This document shows, in pieces, positions 23,322-31,703 of a stretch of 34,456 bases of DNA. The DNA lies in contig SOHZ01000673.1 in assembly GCA_004377365.1 (NCBI GenBank), forward strand, positions 1-34,456, written 5' to 3'. A program made the translations under genes and the position numbers. The notes below the pieces were generated by a model. That model had not been told where the DNA came from. It saw only the letters and a program-made list of their open reading frames with translations, and ran no database searches. Position 1 is the first letter of the stretch. Every line of letters begins with the position of its first letter. This DNA is from Anaerolineales bacterium (GTDB lineage Bacteria > Chloroflexota > Anaerolineae > E26-bin7).

Positions 23322-24428
23322 CTATCCCTTACCCCTTAATTGATCCCGTGGGAAGGTAGTCAGGGTCTCCGCACCCTGAGGGGTAACCAGCACATTGTCT
23401 TCGATGCGTACCCCTCCCTGGCCTGGCAGGTAGATGCCTGGCTCTATGGTGAAAGTCATGCCTGGCTGAAGCAACTCCTCGTTGCCCTCAACGATATAGG
23501 GTGGCTCGTGGATTTCCAGCCCCAGCCCATGTCCGGTGCGATGCACAAAGTACTCTCCATAGCCGGCCTGAGTGATGACCTGGCGTGCAGCCCTATCCAC
23601 CTCCTGAGCAGACACCCCCGGCCGCACGGCGGCTCGACCAGCGGCATTGGCTTCCTTCACGATCTCGTACACCTGCTCCAACTGGGGGGCGACGGGGCCT
23701 GCAGCAAAGGTGCGGGTGATGTCAGCGGCATAGCCCTGATAGGTGACCCCACAGTCTATGACGATCAGATCACCCGGCTCAATGACTCGCCCCGAAGGTA
23801 CGACGTGAGATGAGGCGCTATCCGGGCCAACGCCAACGATGGGCTCAAAGGACATTCCCTCGGCCCCCGCTCGCAGGAAGGCTATCTTCAGCTCGGCTGC
23901 TATCTCCGAATCAGCACGACCAGGCTGAATAGCATCGGCGACTTCCTGAAGAGCCTGCTCGGTAATGCGAATGGCCTGGCGCATATGTTCGATTTCCTCC
24001 GCGTCTTTGATCATGCGCAACTCTGAGATCACTCCCCCTGCGTCCAGCGTCTGGCATCCTGGGGCATACTGTTCCAACTGCTTCAGCTCCAGAACACGCA
24101 TGTTGAGAAATTCCACGCCCAGGCGCTTGCCGGCCAGGTTCAGAGCCCGGCAGGCTCGCTCGAAGGCTGGCTGATGGCCCTCTTCATCGCTATAAACAAA
24201 GAGTTCGGCCTCAAAGGGCAGATTGGCCTCAATCCGAGGCGCTTCCAGGGTTGGCACGATAGATGCCGGGTGCCCTTCCTGAGGGAAGAAAAAGACGATG
24301 GGCCGTTCATAGAGATGCAGATTGAAGCCCGTCAGGTAGCGGAGGTTAGCACCAGGCATCAGAGCCACATAGTCCAGATCGTGGGTCGCTTGCTGCTGAC
24401 GCAATCCTTGTAAGCGTTTTTCGATCAT
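23322..24428 (-). CDS. M24 Xaa-Pro dipeptidase/aminopeptidase
   Basis: A 368-residue metallopeptidase with creatinase-like N-terminus and pita-bread catalytic domain. Metal ligands: D225 (IVIDCGVTY), D236 (AADITRTF), H300 (HRTGHGLGLEIHE), E329 (FTIEPGIYL) and E343 (VRIEDNVLV). It removes or cleaves X-Pro peptides in the cytoplasm and would complement the extracellular protease downstream. I chose ATG 24428 with AAGGAG about 10 nt upstream; the longer frame begins with TTG and has no site. It is divergently placed from the YtxH gene. Confidence 0.9.
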   Translation of the reverse strand: MIEKRLQGLRQQQATHDLDYVALMPGANLRYLTGFNLHLYERPIVFFFPQEGHPASIVPTLEAPRIEANLPFEAELFVYSDEEGHQPAFERACRALNLAGKRLGVEFLNMRVLELKQLEQYAPGCQTLDAGGVISELRMIKDAEEIEHMRQAIRITEQALQEVADAIQPGRADSEIAAELKIAFLRAGAEGMSFEPIVGVGPDSASSHVVPSGRVIEPGDLIVIDCGVTYQGYAADITRTFAAGPVAPQLEQVYEIVKEANAAGRAAVRPGVSAQEVDRAARQVITQAGYGEYFVHRTGHGLGLEIHEPPYIVEGNEELLQPGMTFTIEPGIYLPGQGGVRIEDNVLVTPQGAETLTTFPRDQLRGKG

Positions 24429-24442
24429 TTTTCCCAATCTCC

Positions 24443-24471
24443 TTGCTAATATCTCCAAAATGTGCTATAGT
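24443..24471 (+). promoter_or_regulatory. Promoter of the YtxH-domain gene
   Basis: TTGCTA at 24443-24448, a 17-bp spacer and TATAGT at 24466-24471, about 58 nt before the chosen ATG. Confidence 0.55.
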
Positions 24472-24528
24472 GAAGGTACGAAGCTTTTTGCTCTCAACAA
24501 CATAATTCTAAGGAGGTGGACACCTATT

Positions 24529-24747
24529 ATGAGGAAGATTATTGACTTTGTGGTTGGTTTGTTGTTTGGTGGGCTGGTAGGTGCGACGTTGGGCCTGCTG
24601 TTGGCTCCACGCTCAGGGCTCGAGACCAGGCAACTGTTCAGAGAGCGAATCAATGAAATCGTCGAAGAAGCGAAGCAAGCTGCCGCCGAGCAGCGGCTAG
24701 AATTAGAAGCGCGGTTGGCGGCGGCCAAACGCCCGCCTGCAGCGTAG
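24529..24747 (+). CDS. YtxH domain small membrane protein
   Basis: A 72-residue protein from ATG 24529, which has AAGGAGGTG about 10 nt upstream; the frame extends to 24460 but without support. Residues 4-24 form one membrane helix with the YtxH pattern GLLFGGLVGATLGLLLAPRS. A charged, coiled-coil-like tail (RERINEIVEEAKQAAAEQR) follows. YtxH proteins are stress-linked in Bacillus, but their role is otherwise unknown. Confidence 0.85.
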   Translation: MRKIIDFVVGLLFGGLVGATLGLLLAPRSGLETRQLFRERINEIVEEAKQAAAEQRLELEARLAAAKRPPAA

Positions 24748-24750
24748 AAG

Positions 24751-24780
24751 ACCAGGCGGGGCTCCAGAGTCCCGCCTGGT
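24751..24780 (+). terminator. Hairpin terminator between convergent genes
   Basis: ACCAGGCGGG (24751-24760) and CCCGCCTGGT (24771-24780) are perfect 10-bp arms with a 10-nt loop. They lie 4 nt after the YtxH stop and before the convergent 407-residue gene. The T-tract is weak on the plus strand (TCCTCT). It probably serves both directions. Confidence 0.65.
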
Positions 24781-24853
24781 TCCTCTGGTCAAAGTGCCAG
24801 AAAGCTGTGTTCAGGCCCTGGCTGCCAGGACGCTGCGGGTTGTAGCTCTCAAG

Positions 24854-26077
24854 TTATGCTCTGGCGAGCAAAGAGTCAAACAACTCTTCCGTCCCAGACG
24901 CCTCACCCGTGAAATCCTCCGCCCGTGCCTTTTGGGCCTGGGCCAGCATCTGCAGGCTCTGTTGGGGGTTTTCACCTTCCAGCACTACTTCCCGCATCAC
25001 CAGCGTACCGCCCATCAGAAGGGGCAAATAGAGGAATTCGACGGGCAGAGGAAGGCCTGATTCCAGGTTGCCAACTATCAGACCTGCCAGGGCCCTCTGC
25101 TCCTCCAGCAGCCAAGGTTGCCTTTTGAGCGTGTTTTCCACCAGGGCAAAACTCAGGGCGATAGCCAGACGAACGATGCGCGAGTAGCCGACTTCGCTCA
25201 CCAGCCAGGTAGCGTTGTCGGTCGGAAGGCCATGAAGGTAGGCCTGCATATAGATAGGTATCAGCAGGCTGTCTTGCAGGTCAGCGTTACGCACGAAATA
25301 GCTGACAGTGTAAGTGAGGATTTTGGCTAGAGTGAGGGCCTCTCCGATGTGCAGTACTAGCCCAGCGTCAGCAAACCTCTTCCTGCCCTCGTCCAGCAGG
25401 GGCACATAAATAGCCTCTGGGGCCAGGTAGGGCACGATATAGGCACGCCGCTCATTGATCTCCCGGCTAGCCCGGTGCTGAAGATCCCAGTCCTCCAAGG
25501 TCCAGAGCGAAGTGAAAGTAGGCGCAAGGTCTATTTCCTGGGCACTCCCCTCCTCACCAGTTACATTAAACTTGAACGAGAGCTTGTTTCTGGACTTGGC
25601 TGTAAAACCGACACCAATGGTCGAGGCTAGGTCCAATCCTAATGTGTCTCTGAGTATAGTCTCACCCAGGCGACCCTTGCTCCGTTGAGCTCGAATACGA
25701 TTAGCACTGGCCTTGGGTGTGCCCATGATCTCAAGCCTGATCTCGTAGGTGGTCGAAGGCGTTTCCGTGGAGGTCTGGATCGGGATCCTCAGTTCGCCCA
25801 CCTCGGCTGGCTCTAGAGGCACGATTGTCTCCGCCTCGCCGATTTTGAGCTGAGATGGTTTGCTGCGCAGGCCACCAGTTCGCACAGGCACACTCAGCTT
25901 GAGCGTCACGTCCATAGGCACATCCACCACGCTTTGCAAGAAGAGGACCAATTCTGTCGCTTCCCCAGCGGCCACTGCCTCGTGGCTGAGCGAACTCACA
26001 TATTGAACTGTCCCCACTTCATAACGCTGCCTTGCCGGGATAACCTCTCCTAAAATATCGGGATATTCTATTTCCAC
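24854..26077 (-). CDS. Uncharacterised 407-residue protein
   Basis: GTG start at 26077 with GGGAGG upstream. Residues 30-120 look like a beta-sandwich (VAAGEATELVLFLQSVVDVP and STETPSTTYEIRLEIMG). Residues about 200-380 are rich in helices (EALTLAKILTYTVSYFVRN and IVRLAIALSFALVENTLKRQ). No signal peptide, membrane helix or catalytic motif is clear. It has its own strong promoter (26212-26240) and stands alone, convergent with the YtxH gene. I do not recognise the family. Confidence 0.75.
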   Translation of the reverse strand: MEIEYPDILGEVIPARQRYEVGTVQYVSSLSHEAVAAGEATELVLFLQSVVDVPMDVTLKLSVPVRTGGLRSKPSQLKIGEAETIVPLEPAEVGELRIPIQTSTETPSTTYEIRLEIMGTPKASANRIRAQRSKGRLGETILRDTLGLDLASTIGVGFTAKSRNKLSFKFNVTGEEGSAQEIDLAPTFTSLWTLEDWDLQHRASREINERRAYIVPYLAPEAIYVPLLDEGRKRFADAGLVLHIGEALTLAKILTYTVSYFVRNADLQDSLLIPIYMQAYLHGLPTDNATWLVSEVGYSRIVRLAIALSFALVENTLKRQPWLLEEQRALAGLIVGNLESGLPLPVEFLYLPLLMGGTLVMREVVLEGENPQQSLQMLAQAQKARAEDFTGEASGTEELFDSLLARA

Positions 26078-26211
26078 GGCTGCCTCCCATCATTATTTCA
26101 ATGAATGTAAGCCCTGGCCCTACTCTCTCTTTTGCTGTCACTTTCAGCAACGAGCCCAACAGGCTGCTTTACCTCATCACTATTATTACGTCGTCAGCTT
26201 TGTTCAATAAC

Positions 26212-26240
26212 AGTATAAATGGAGGGTGGATTTTTGTCAA
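26212..26240 (-). promoter_or_regulatory. Promoter of the 407-residue protein gene
   Basis: Minus strand TTGACA (complement of 26235-26240), 17-bp spacer, TATACT (complement of 26212-26217). It gives a leader of about 130 nt. Confidence 0.75.
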
Positions 26241-26752
26241 TAGCTCCCTGGTACTTTGTACGGTCATTCAGTTTTCCGTGCAAATAGCTGAGACTTCCAA
26301 AGTCTGCTACCGGTGCTGGGCAAAACACGTAGCCAGCACCCCTGCCAGGGCGGCGCAAGGCAGCTAGCGAGTAAATCTATCCTGCTGAGTGCCATAAAGT
26401 CGTGACATCCTCAGACTTGACAAGATCGCTTTTCTCAGATATCCTCCTCCTTGCTTCACTGACGAGTGGAGGGGGACTGAGGCGCATCAGAGGCCTCCTG
26501 GGTCAAGTGTGGCCCTATTGTACCCCAATTCCCACAAATTGTGAAACGGTCACCAGTATGGGGTCAAGCCGGTGGCGATCTGTGACCGTCATCCTCCTGG
26601 GACGTGAGCCGAAAATCTGTTGGTGGGTTGACCCTTGTAGTCCGATAGCCATACGGCCTCAGCTCCGGCCATTGACTAGCTCTTCTTATGGTGCATATTC
26701 AGACATTCTAGATTGGCGGTGAGCGTATCACGGAGGGGACAAAGGGGCAACG
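26241..26752. other. Intergenic region with short inverted repeats, no gene seen
   Basis: It contains the 15-mer AGACTTCCAAAGTCT (26291-26305), shared with the palindrome at 18775. There is an 8-bp hairpin GGTGCTGG/CCAGCACC (26312-26319 and 26333-26340, 13-nt loop). There is also an inverted pair ACGGTCAC (26546-26553)/GTGACCGT (26582-26589). A 106-codon frame at 26402-26722 has no family features and I do not call it. Confidence 0.5.
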
Positions 26753-26781
26753 TTGCTTATTGTAGCAAAGTGGGGTATAAT
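26753..26781 (+). promoter_or_regulatory. Promoter of the kinase-cyclase operon
   Basis: TTGCTT at 26753-26758, 17-bp spacer, perfect TATAAT at 26776-26781, about 45 nt before the kinase ATG. Confidence 0.65.
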
Positions 26782-26825
26782 AATAGGCAATTCGGCTAGC
26801 AACCACGTATCAATGAGGAAATGAC

Positions 26826-29477
26826 ATGATTGGGGAGATTCTCGGCAACCGTTACAAGATCATCCAGGAGATAGGCAGTGGTGGTATGGCCTGGGTATAC
26901 TTGGCTGAAGACCTCATCGAAGGGGTTCGGGTAGCATCCAAAGTTCTTTACCCTCAATTCAGCGAAGACATCTCATATATCCAGCGCTTTAGCCGGGAAG
27001 CCAAGCTGGCTATCAGCTTGAACGAACCGCACATCGTCCGGGTGCTAGACTACGGGGCTACCCGAGATGTCCACTATCTGATCATGGAATACATCGAGGG
27101 CCAGGATTTGCTGGAGATCCTGGAGGAAAAGGGACCGTTGCCTTATGAGGAAGTGTTGAATATCACTTCTCAGGTTGCTAGAGCCCTGGAACATGCTAGC
27201 CAACAAGGCATCGTCCACCGAGACATCAAGCCCCAGAACTTGATGGTCACAGCCGATGGGACGGTGAAAGTGTGTGACTTTGGCATTGCCCGTGCTGTAG
27301 CTCTGCCTTCCCTTACCCAATCAGGGTTCGTTGGCTCACCTTACTACATATCCCCGGAACAGGCCATGGGCGAGCATGTTGATGTTCGCTCCGACATATA
27401 CTCCCTGGGCATCGTCATGTACCAGGTGTTGAGTGGGAAACTCCCCTTTGACGCTAAAAGTCCCTGGTCAATTATCAGCCAACACATTGCCAGCAAACCC
27501 CCTTCTCTGCGCCTGGGCAATACCGATCTCCCGGAGGCAGTGGAGCACCTGGTTAACAAGGCTATGGCCAAGCGGCCCGAGGACCGTTTCCAGACCCCGG
27601 CAGAACTGATACGGGCTGTCGAAGACGTCCTCAGCGGGAAAGAGATAGCCGCAGTCAAGACCCCTGTGCCTGAACAGGATATAGCTGGCCTGGTAGAAAA
27701 CCTGTATCGGCGGGCGGTGGAAGCCAGCCAGGCTGAGGAGTGGCAACGAGCCGTCAACCTTTTCAACCAGGTTATCAATCTTCAGCCTGATCATGAGGAC
27801 GCAACCGAAAGGCTGGCCGAGGCCGGGCGACAGGCAAGGCTTTCAGCTTTGTATTTCGCAGCCAATCGGGCTCTGGAGGCCAAACGCTGGCAGGAGGCTA
27901 TTGATGAACTGAGCGAGATCGTGGCCATTGACGCTCACTATAAGGACGCTTCTAAACTGTTGACCGGTGCTGGCCTGGCGTTCTCAGAAAGCAAGGGCCG
28001 GGGAAAGCTTGAGGCCCTCTACCAACGAGGGTTAGAGCATTTTGATGCCCAGGAATGGCCACAGGCTATGGGCTACTTCGCTCAGGTCCACGAGGTAGAT
28101 CCCAGCTATAAAGGGGTGGCTGATCTGCTAGCCAAGGCACGGCGCAAGGGCCGTAAAGCCAGGGGGACGGGGGGGGAATTAGCCATGAGAGAGTCCCCCC
28201 CCTTTGGCACCCGCTTAGCTATAGCAGCAAAGAGGGTTGTCCTTACCATAATGCTTCTGGTTTTGATCGGATTGGGTTTTGCCGGCGCCTACGTTTTGTA
28301 TCAAACCTATCCACAAGCCCCGCCGGTGGATATTCTGGCTGACGATTACCAGCAGGCCCTCAATTATATGGATCAGGGCCAATGGGATCAGGCTATCAAC
28401 CTGTTTGATGAGATTCTGGCTACCGCGCCAGATTACAAGAATGCTGCCGAGAAAAAAGCAGAGGCCCTGGAAAAGCAAGAGTTAATTCGCCTGTATGATC
28501 AGGGGAAAGCATACTTTGAACAGGGTGAGTGGGATGAAGCCATTGCTCAGTTTCAGGAGTTGCGAGACCGTGATCCAGACTTTAATAAGGCTTCGGTGAA
28601 AGACATGTTGTGCGGGGCCTATCTCGAGAAGGGCCTTCTGAAAGTGGCTGCCTTTGATAAAGACAGCGACCTCAGGCACCTCCATGAGGCTATGGTGGAT
28701 TTCAGCCAGGGATTCGCCATTTGCCCGGATAGGGCTGACTTCCAAGAGGAAAAGAACCTGGCAAGCCTATACCTGGATGCCAACGTTGCCTACGGAACAG
28801 GCCAGTGGGATGAGGCCATCACCAAATTGAGTGTCATTTATGAGATTCGGGCAGATTATGGCCAAGTGACGGAAAAACTGTATGCAGCCCATGTGAACAG
28901 GGGAGATGTCTATGTAGAAGAGAAGCGCTGGGAGCTGGCTTTGTCTGACTACGAACGGGCTTTGGAATTTAAAGTGTCCGATAAAAGCATGGCTGCGGAT
29001 AAGCGGGACAATCTCCTGGAAAAAATGGCCAGTCTATCCGCCACACCGACTCCGACGCGGGGAGCACCCACGCGGGTCGTACCCACCCCGCGGCCGACAG
29101 CCACGCCGACTAGGATAGCCATTAAATACCCAGCACCAAAGTTGGTGGGGCCAGCCAATAGGGAGAGGTTCTCAACAACTTTGGAAGCTCCTGTTATGGA
29201 GTGGGAACCTGTGGGAGAACTGGCGAGCGATGAATACTATAGTGTGCTGGTAGTACACTATTATCCATCAGGTAATCCTGTTTACTGGACCTGTGGGTTG
29301 ATAAAGGAGACTCAGGTTAAACTACCCGAGGGAGTTGGTTACGGCAAGGCTGATCACGACGAGTTCTACTGGTGGGTCACCGTACACCGGGCGACAAAGA
29401 CCACTCCTGACGGTAAGCCCGACGGTCCCCCCATCAGCCCTAAGAGTGAAGTTCGGATGTTCTTCTGGGGGCCGTGA
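26826..29477 (+). CDS. Membrane Ser/Thr protein kinase with TPR repeats
   Basis: An 883-residue Hanks-type kinase. The glycine loop is IGSGGMAWVYLAED (16-29). Lysine K39 is in VASKVL. Catalytic D133 is in HRDIKPQN, and DFG is at 151-153. The APE equivalent is SPEQA and YSLGIVMYQVLSG follows. TPR-like repeats occupy about 285-440, and one membrane helix lies at about 467-490. More TPR-like repeats (DQGQWDQAINLFDEILATAP and EQGEWDEAIAQFQELRDRDP) lie outside the membrane, followed by a Thr/Pro stalk (about 738-762) and a C-terminal beta domain with Trp-rich strands. It lacks PASTA domains, so the external signal is probably bound by the TPR or beta module. GAGGAAA precedes the ATG. A cyclase follows by 21 nt. 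Confidence 0.92.
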   Translation: MIGEILGNRYKIIQEIGSGGMAWVYLAEDLIEGVRVASKVLYPQFSEDISYIQRFSREAKLAISLNEPHIVRVLDYGATRDVHYLIMEYIEGQDLLEILEEKGPLPYEEVLNITSQVARALEHASQQGIVHRDIKPQNLMVTADGTVKVCDFGIARAVALPSLTQSGFVGSPYYISPEQAMGEHVDVRSDIYSLGIVMYQVLSGKLPFDAKSPWSIISQHIASKPPSLRLGNTDLPEAVEHLVNKAMAKRPEDRFQTPAELIRAVEDVLSGKEIAAVKTPVPEQDIAGLVENLYRRAVEASQAEEWQRAVNLFNQVINLQPDHEDATERLAEAGRQARLSALYFAANRALEAKRWQEAIDELSEIVAIDAHYKDASKLLTGAGLAFSESKGRGKLEALYQRGLEHFDAQEWPQAMGYFAQVHEVDPSYKGVADLLAKARRKGRKARGTGGELAMRESPPFGTRLAIAAKRVVLTIMLLVLIGLGFAGAYVLYQTYPQAPPVDILADDYQQALNYMDQGQWDQAINLFDEILATAPDYKNAAEKKAEALEKQELIRLYDQGKAYFEQGEWDEAIAQFQELRDRDPDFNKASVKDMLCGAYLEKGLLKVAAFDKDSDLRHLHEAMVDFSQGFAICPDRADFQEEKNLASLYLDANVAYGTGQWDEAITKLSVIYEIRADYGQVTEKLYAAHVNRGDVYVEEKRWELALSDYERALEFKVSDKSMAADKRDNLLEKMASLSATPTPTRGAPTRVVPTPRPTATPTRIAIKYPAPKLVGPANRERFSTTLEAPVMEWEPVGELASDEYYSVLVVHYYPSGNPVYWTCGLIKETQVKLPEGVGYGKADHDEFYWWVTVHRATKTTPDGKPDGPPISPKSEVRMFFWGP

Positions 29478-29498
29478 GACTTAGAAAGGTGATGTAGC

Positions 29499-31298
29499 AT
29501 GAGTGATATGCCTCAATCCAAGATTGGGAAAACACGGGAGAGACTTGAAGCCCTGAATCGGGACCTGATAGACTTTGCTGAGGCCCTGGAGCGCCAACAC
29601 ACTGCTCTGCGGAGACTCCAGGCCCATTGGCCGGCAGGGGCTCAACAGGATCAAGCCCTGCACGAAGTGCAGACTTGCACCGCAACCGCAGCGGTTATGG
29701 TTCAACAAATAGGACAGCGTATGCCTCAGATAGAGTCCTTGTTCAGGGGCGCCCAGGCAGAATTGGCTGCTGAGGAAAAAGAGCGCGGGCAACTCAAAGC
29801 CCTTTATGAGGTCAGCCAGGTTGTCAATTCGACCCTGGATCTGTCCGAGGTCCTGAATATCGTCATGGACACCATCATCAGCTTGATCGAGGCAGAGCGG
29901 GGATTTTTGATGCTCCTCGATGAAGAGACGGGCGAGCTTGATTTCAAGGTGGCTCGCAACATGGATCGGGAGACCTTGGCTGGCTCGTCTTTCGAGATCA
30001 GCCGCACCATCGTCAACCGGGTGGCTGTCGAAGGCGCGCCTATTCTAACCACCAATGCCCAGGCCGACCCCCGCTTCAGCGCCCAGGCCAGCGTGGTCAG
30101 CTACAGCCTACGCTCGATTCTATGCGTCCCCCTTAAGGTCAAGGACAAGATCACCGGCGTCATCTATGCTGACAACCGCATCAAAGCCGGGCTTTTCACC
30201 GAGCTCGACCGTGACCTTCTGGCTGCCTTTGCAGACCAGGCGGTCATGGCTATCGAGAACGCCCGTCTCTTTGAAAGCGTCGTCATCGCCAAGAACTTGA
30301 TGGACAACGTCTTCGCCAGCATCGCCAGCGGGGTTATCACCACCGATGTCATGGATAAGATCACCCTCTTCAATCGAGCAGCAGCGGCCATTCTGGATGT
30401 CCCGGCTGAGCAGTCCATAGGTGCCTCGTACCACGATGCCCTCTTCATGCTGGAGGAGAGCCTTCAGCCATTGGTTGAGGAAGTAAAGGTTGAAGAACAG
30501 GAGTACATCGCCTATGAAATCGAACCAGAGTTGCCCCAGCGAGGCACGGTAAGCCTGAGTATGAATCTGTCACCTCTGAAGGACGCTCAAGAGGAGACCC
30601 TGGGGGTGGCCATTGTCATTGACGATCTGACAGAGAAGAAGCGGTTCGAGCGAGAGCGGGCTATGGTCAAGCGCTACCTACCGTCAGAGTTGGTAGACGG
30701 ATTAGCTGATCTTAAAGAACTGCGGCTGGGCGGCACCCGTCAGTTGATCACTACCTTCTTCGCTGACATCCGTGGTTTCACCACCTACAGCGAGCAACAC
30801 GATCCCGAGCATGTGGTTGAGGTCATCAATAACTATTTCTCGGTGGCAGCCAAGACCATCCGTGCTAATAAGGGCATTGTGGACAAGTACCTCGGTGACG
30901 CGGTGATGGCTCACTTTGGTACTCCCTTGCACCCCATTCCTGACCATGCGTTGCAAGCCGTGCGCACGGCCTGGGCTGTCAAACAGGCCATGGACGAGTA
31001 CCATAAGAGTGTACCCCCTGCTGACCGACTCAGTTTCGGAATGGGCGTCAATACCGGCGAGGCGGTAGTGGGCAACGTGGGAGGCGAAGACCAGATGGAG
31101 TACACGCCCATCGGCGATGCGGTCAATCTGGCCAAGCGCTTGCAGGAGAGCGCCAAGCCGGGTCAGATCCTGCTCAGCCAGAGCACCTACGAGAAGGTCA
31201 AGGGCTACGTTAAAGTCAACGCTTTGCAGTCCATACAGGTCAAGGGGCGAACCGCCTACGAACAGGTCTACGAGTTAGTGGGTATCAAACAAGTTTGA
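29499..31298 (+). CDS. GAF-PAS-class III adenylate/guanylate cyclase
   Basis: A 599-residue soluble signalling enzyme. An N-terminal coiled coil (about 1-100) precedes a GAF domain (about 105-255) and a PAS-like segment (about 270-375, MDNVFASIASGVITTD). The catalytic domain is at about 405-595. Metal aspartates lie in FADIRGF (about 422) and YLGDAVMA (about 467), and the transition-state Asn and Arg are in DAVNLAKRL. Lys in VDKYLGD and Thr in EYTPIGD favour ATP as substrate, so cAMP is the likely product; I am not certain. It follows the kinase by 21 nt on one transcript, suggesting that kinase and cyclase share a pathway. The transcript probably ends at 31393-31434. Confidence 0.9.
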   Translation: MSDMPQSKIGKTRERLEALNRDLIDFAEALERQHTALRRLQAHWPAGAQQDQALHEVQTCTATAAVMVQQIGQRMPQIESLFRGAQAELAAEEKERGQLKALYEVSQVVNSTLDLSEVLNIVMDTIISLIEAERGFLMLLDEETGELDFKVARNMDRETLAGSSFEISRTIVNRVAVEGAPILTTNAQADPRFSAQASVVSYSLRSILCVPLKVKDKITGVIYADNRIKAGLFTELDRDLLAAFADQAVMAIENARLFESVVIAKNLMDNVFASIASGVITTDVMDKITLFNRAAAAILDVPAEQSIGASYHDALFMLEESLQPLVEEVKVEEQEYIAYEIEPELPQRGTVSLSMNLSPLKDAQEETLGVAIVIDDLTEKKRFERERAMVKRYLPSELVDGLADLKELRLGGTRQLITTFFADIRGFTTYSEQHDPEHVVEVINNYFSVAAKTIRANKGIVDKYLGDAVMAHFGTPLHPIPDHALQAVRTAWAVKQAMDEYHKSVPPADRLSFGMGVNTGEAVVGNVGGEDQMEYTPIGDAVNLAKRLQESAKPGQILLSQSTYEKVKGYVKVNALQSIQVKGRTAYEQVYELVGIKQV

Positions 31299-31392
31299 GG
31301 ACTGGAAGCTACCCTCAAGCTGATATTTTGGAGTAGCATTGCCATTCCTATGACGTGAAAAGTGTTGCGCTACGCCCTCGTTCGTGAATGGA

Positions 31393-31434
31393 AAAGGGGT
31401 TTGGGGAAGCAATGATGGCTTTCCAAACCCCTTT
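31393..31434 (+). terminator. Terminator downstream of the cyclase
   Basis: AAAGGGGTTTGG (31393-31404) and CCAAACCCCTTT (31423-31434) form a perfect 12-bp stem, extended inwards by GGAAGC/GCTTTCC. TTTGTTGTT overlaps and follows the second arm. Confidence 0.75.
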
Positions 31435-31450
31435 GTTGTTCACCTGAAAG

Positions 31451-31484
31451 CATCTGCCAGCTTGAGATTGGATATCACATCCAG
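31451..31484. repeat. 34-nt duplicate of the tsaD 3' end
   Basis: 31451-31484 matches 31709-31742 with 2 mismatches. The second copy encodes the last residues of TsaD ([10 protein letters not shown]). The copies are direct repeats about 258 nt apart with the 43-bp repeat array between them. Confidence 0.85.
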
Positions 31485-31612
31485 TAGGCAGGAAACTCCG
31501 TAGGGCGGCTTTCCATAGCCGCCGCTGTAGGCAGGAAACTCCGTAGGGTGGCTTTCCATAGCCGCCGCTATAGGCAGGAAACTCCGTAGGGCGGCTTTCC
31601 ATAGCCGCCGCT
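31484..31612. repeat. Three tandem 43-bp hairpin repeats
   Basis: Units 31484-31526, 31527-31569 and 31570-31612 differ by one or two bases; a 9-bp start of a fourth follows (31613-31621). Each holds GGCGGCT...AGCCGCC (or GGTGGCT in unit 2) around a 6-nt loop, so a transcript would form three hairpins in a row. They lie downstream of tsaD on the minus strand. Confidence 0.92.
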
Positions 31613-31703
31613 GTAGGCAGGTATGGAAACTACTTTCCAGACAGAAACCAGTCCAGGGAACGTGGAGCCACTGTCAGCCCGTCAACAGCGTGGGCTTGTG
31701 CTC
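31613..31703. other. Rest of the interval between the repeats and tsaD
   Basis: About 90 nt between the repeat array and the tsaD stop. No gene, promoter or terminator is seen. Together with the terminator, the 34-nt repeat and the array it makes up the 405-nt gene-free stretch after the cyclase. Confidence 0.6.

Noticed and set aside
23297-23340. CTATCCCCTATCCCTTACCCC stretch as a functional repeat
   Set aside because: Low-complexity pyrimidine sequence that partly encodes the C-terminus of the M24 peptidase. No defined unit.
26402-26722. 106-codon plus-strand ORF in the intergenic region before the kinase
   Set aside because: No domain pattern, no ribosome site, and unusual residue composition. 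It contains the inverted repeats of the intergenic region.
31484-31621. CRISPR array
   Set aside because: The three 43-bp units are contiguous, with no unique spacers between them and no cas genes nearby.
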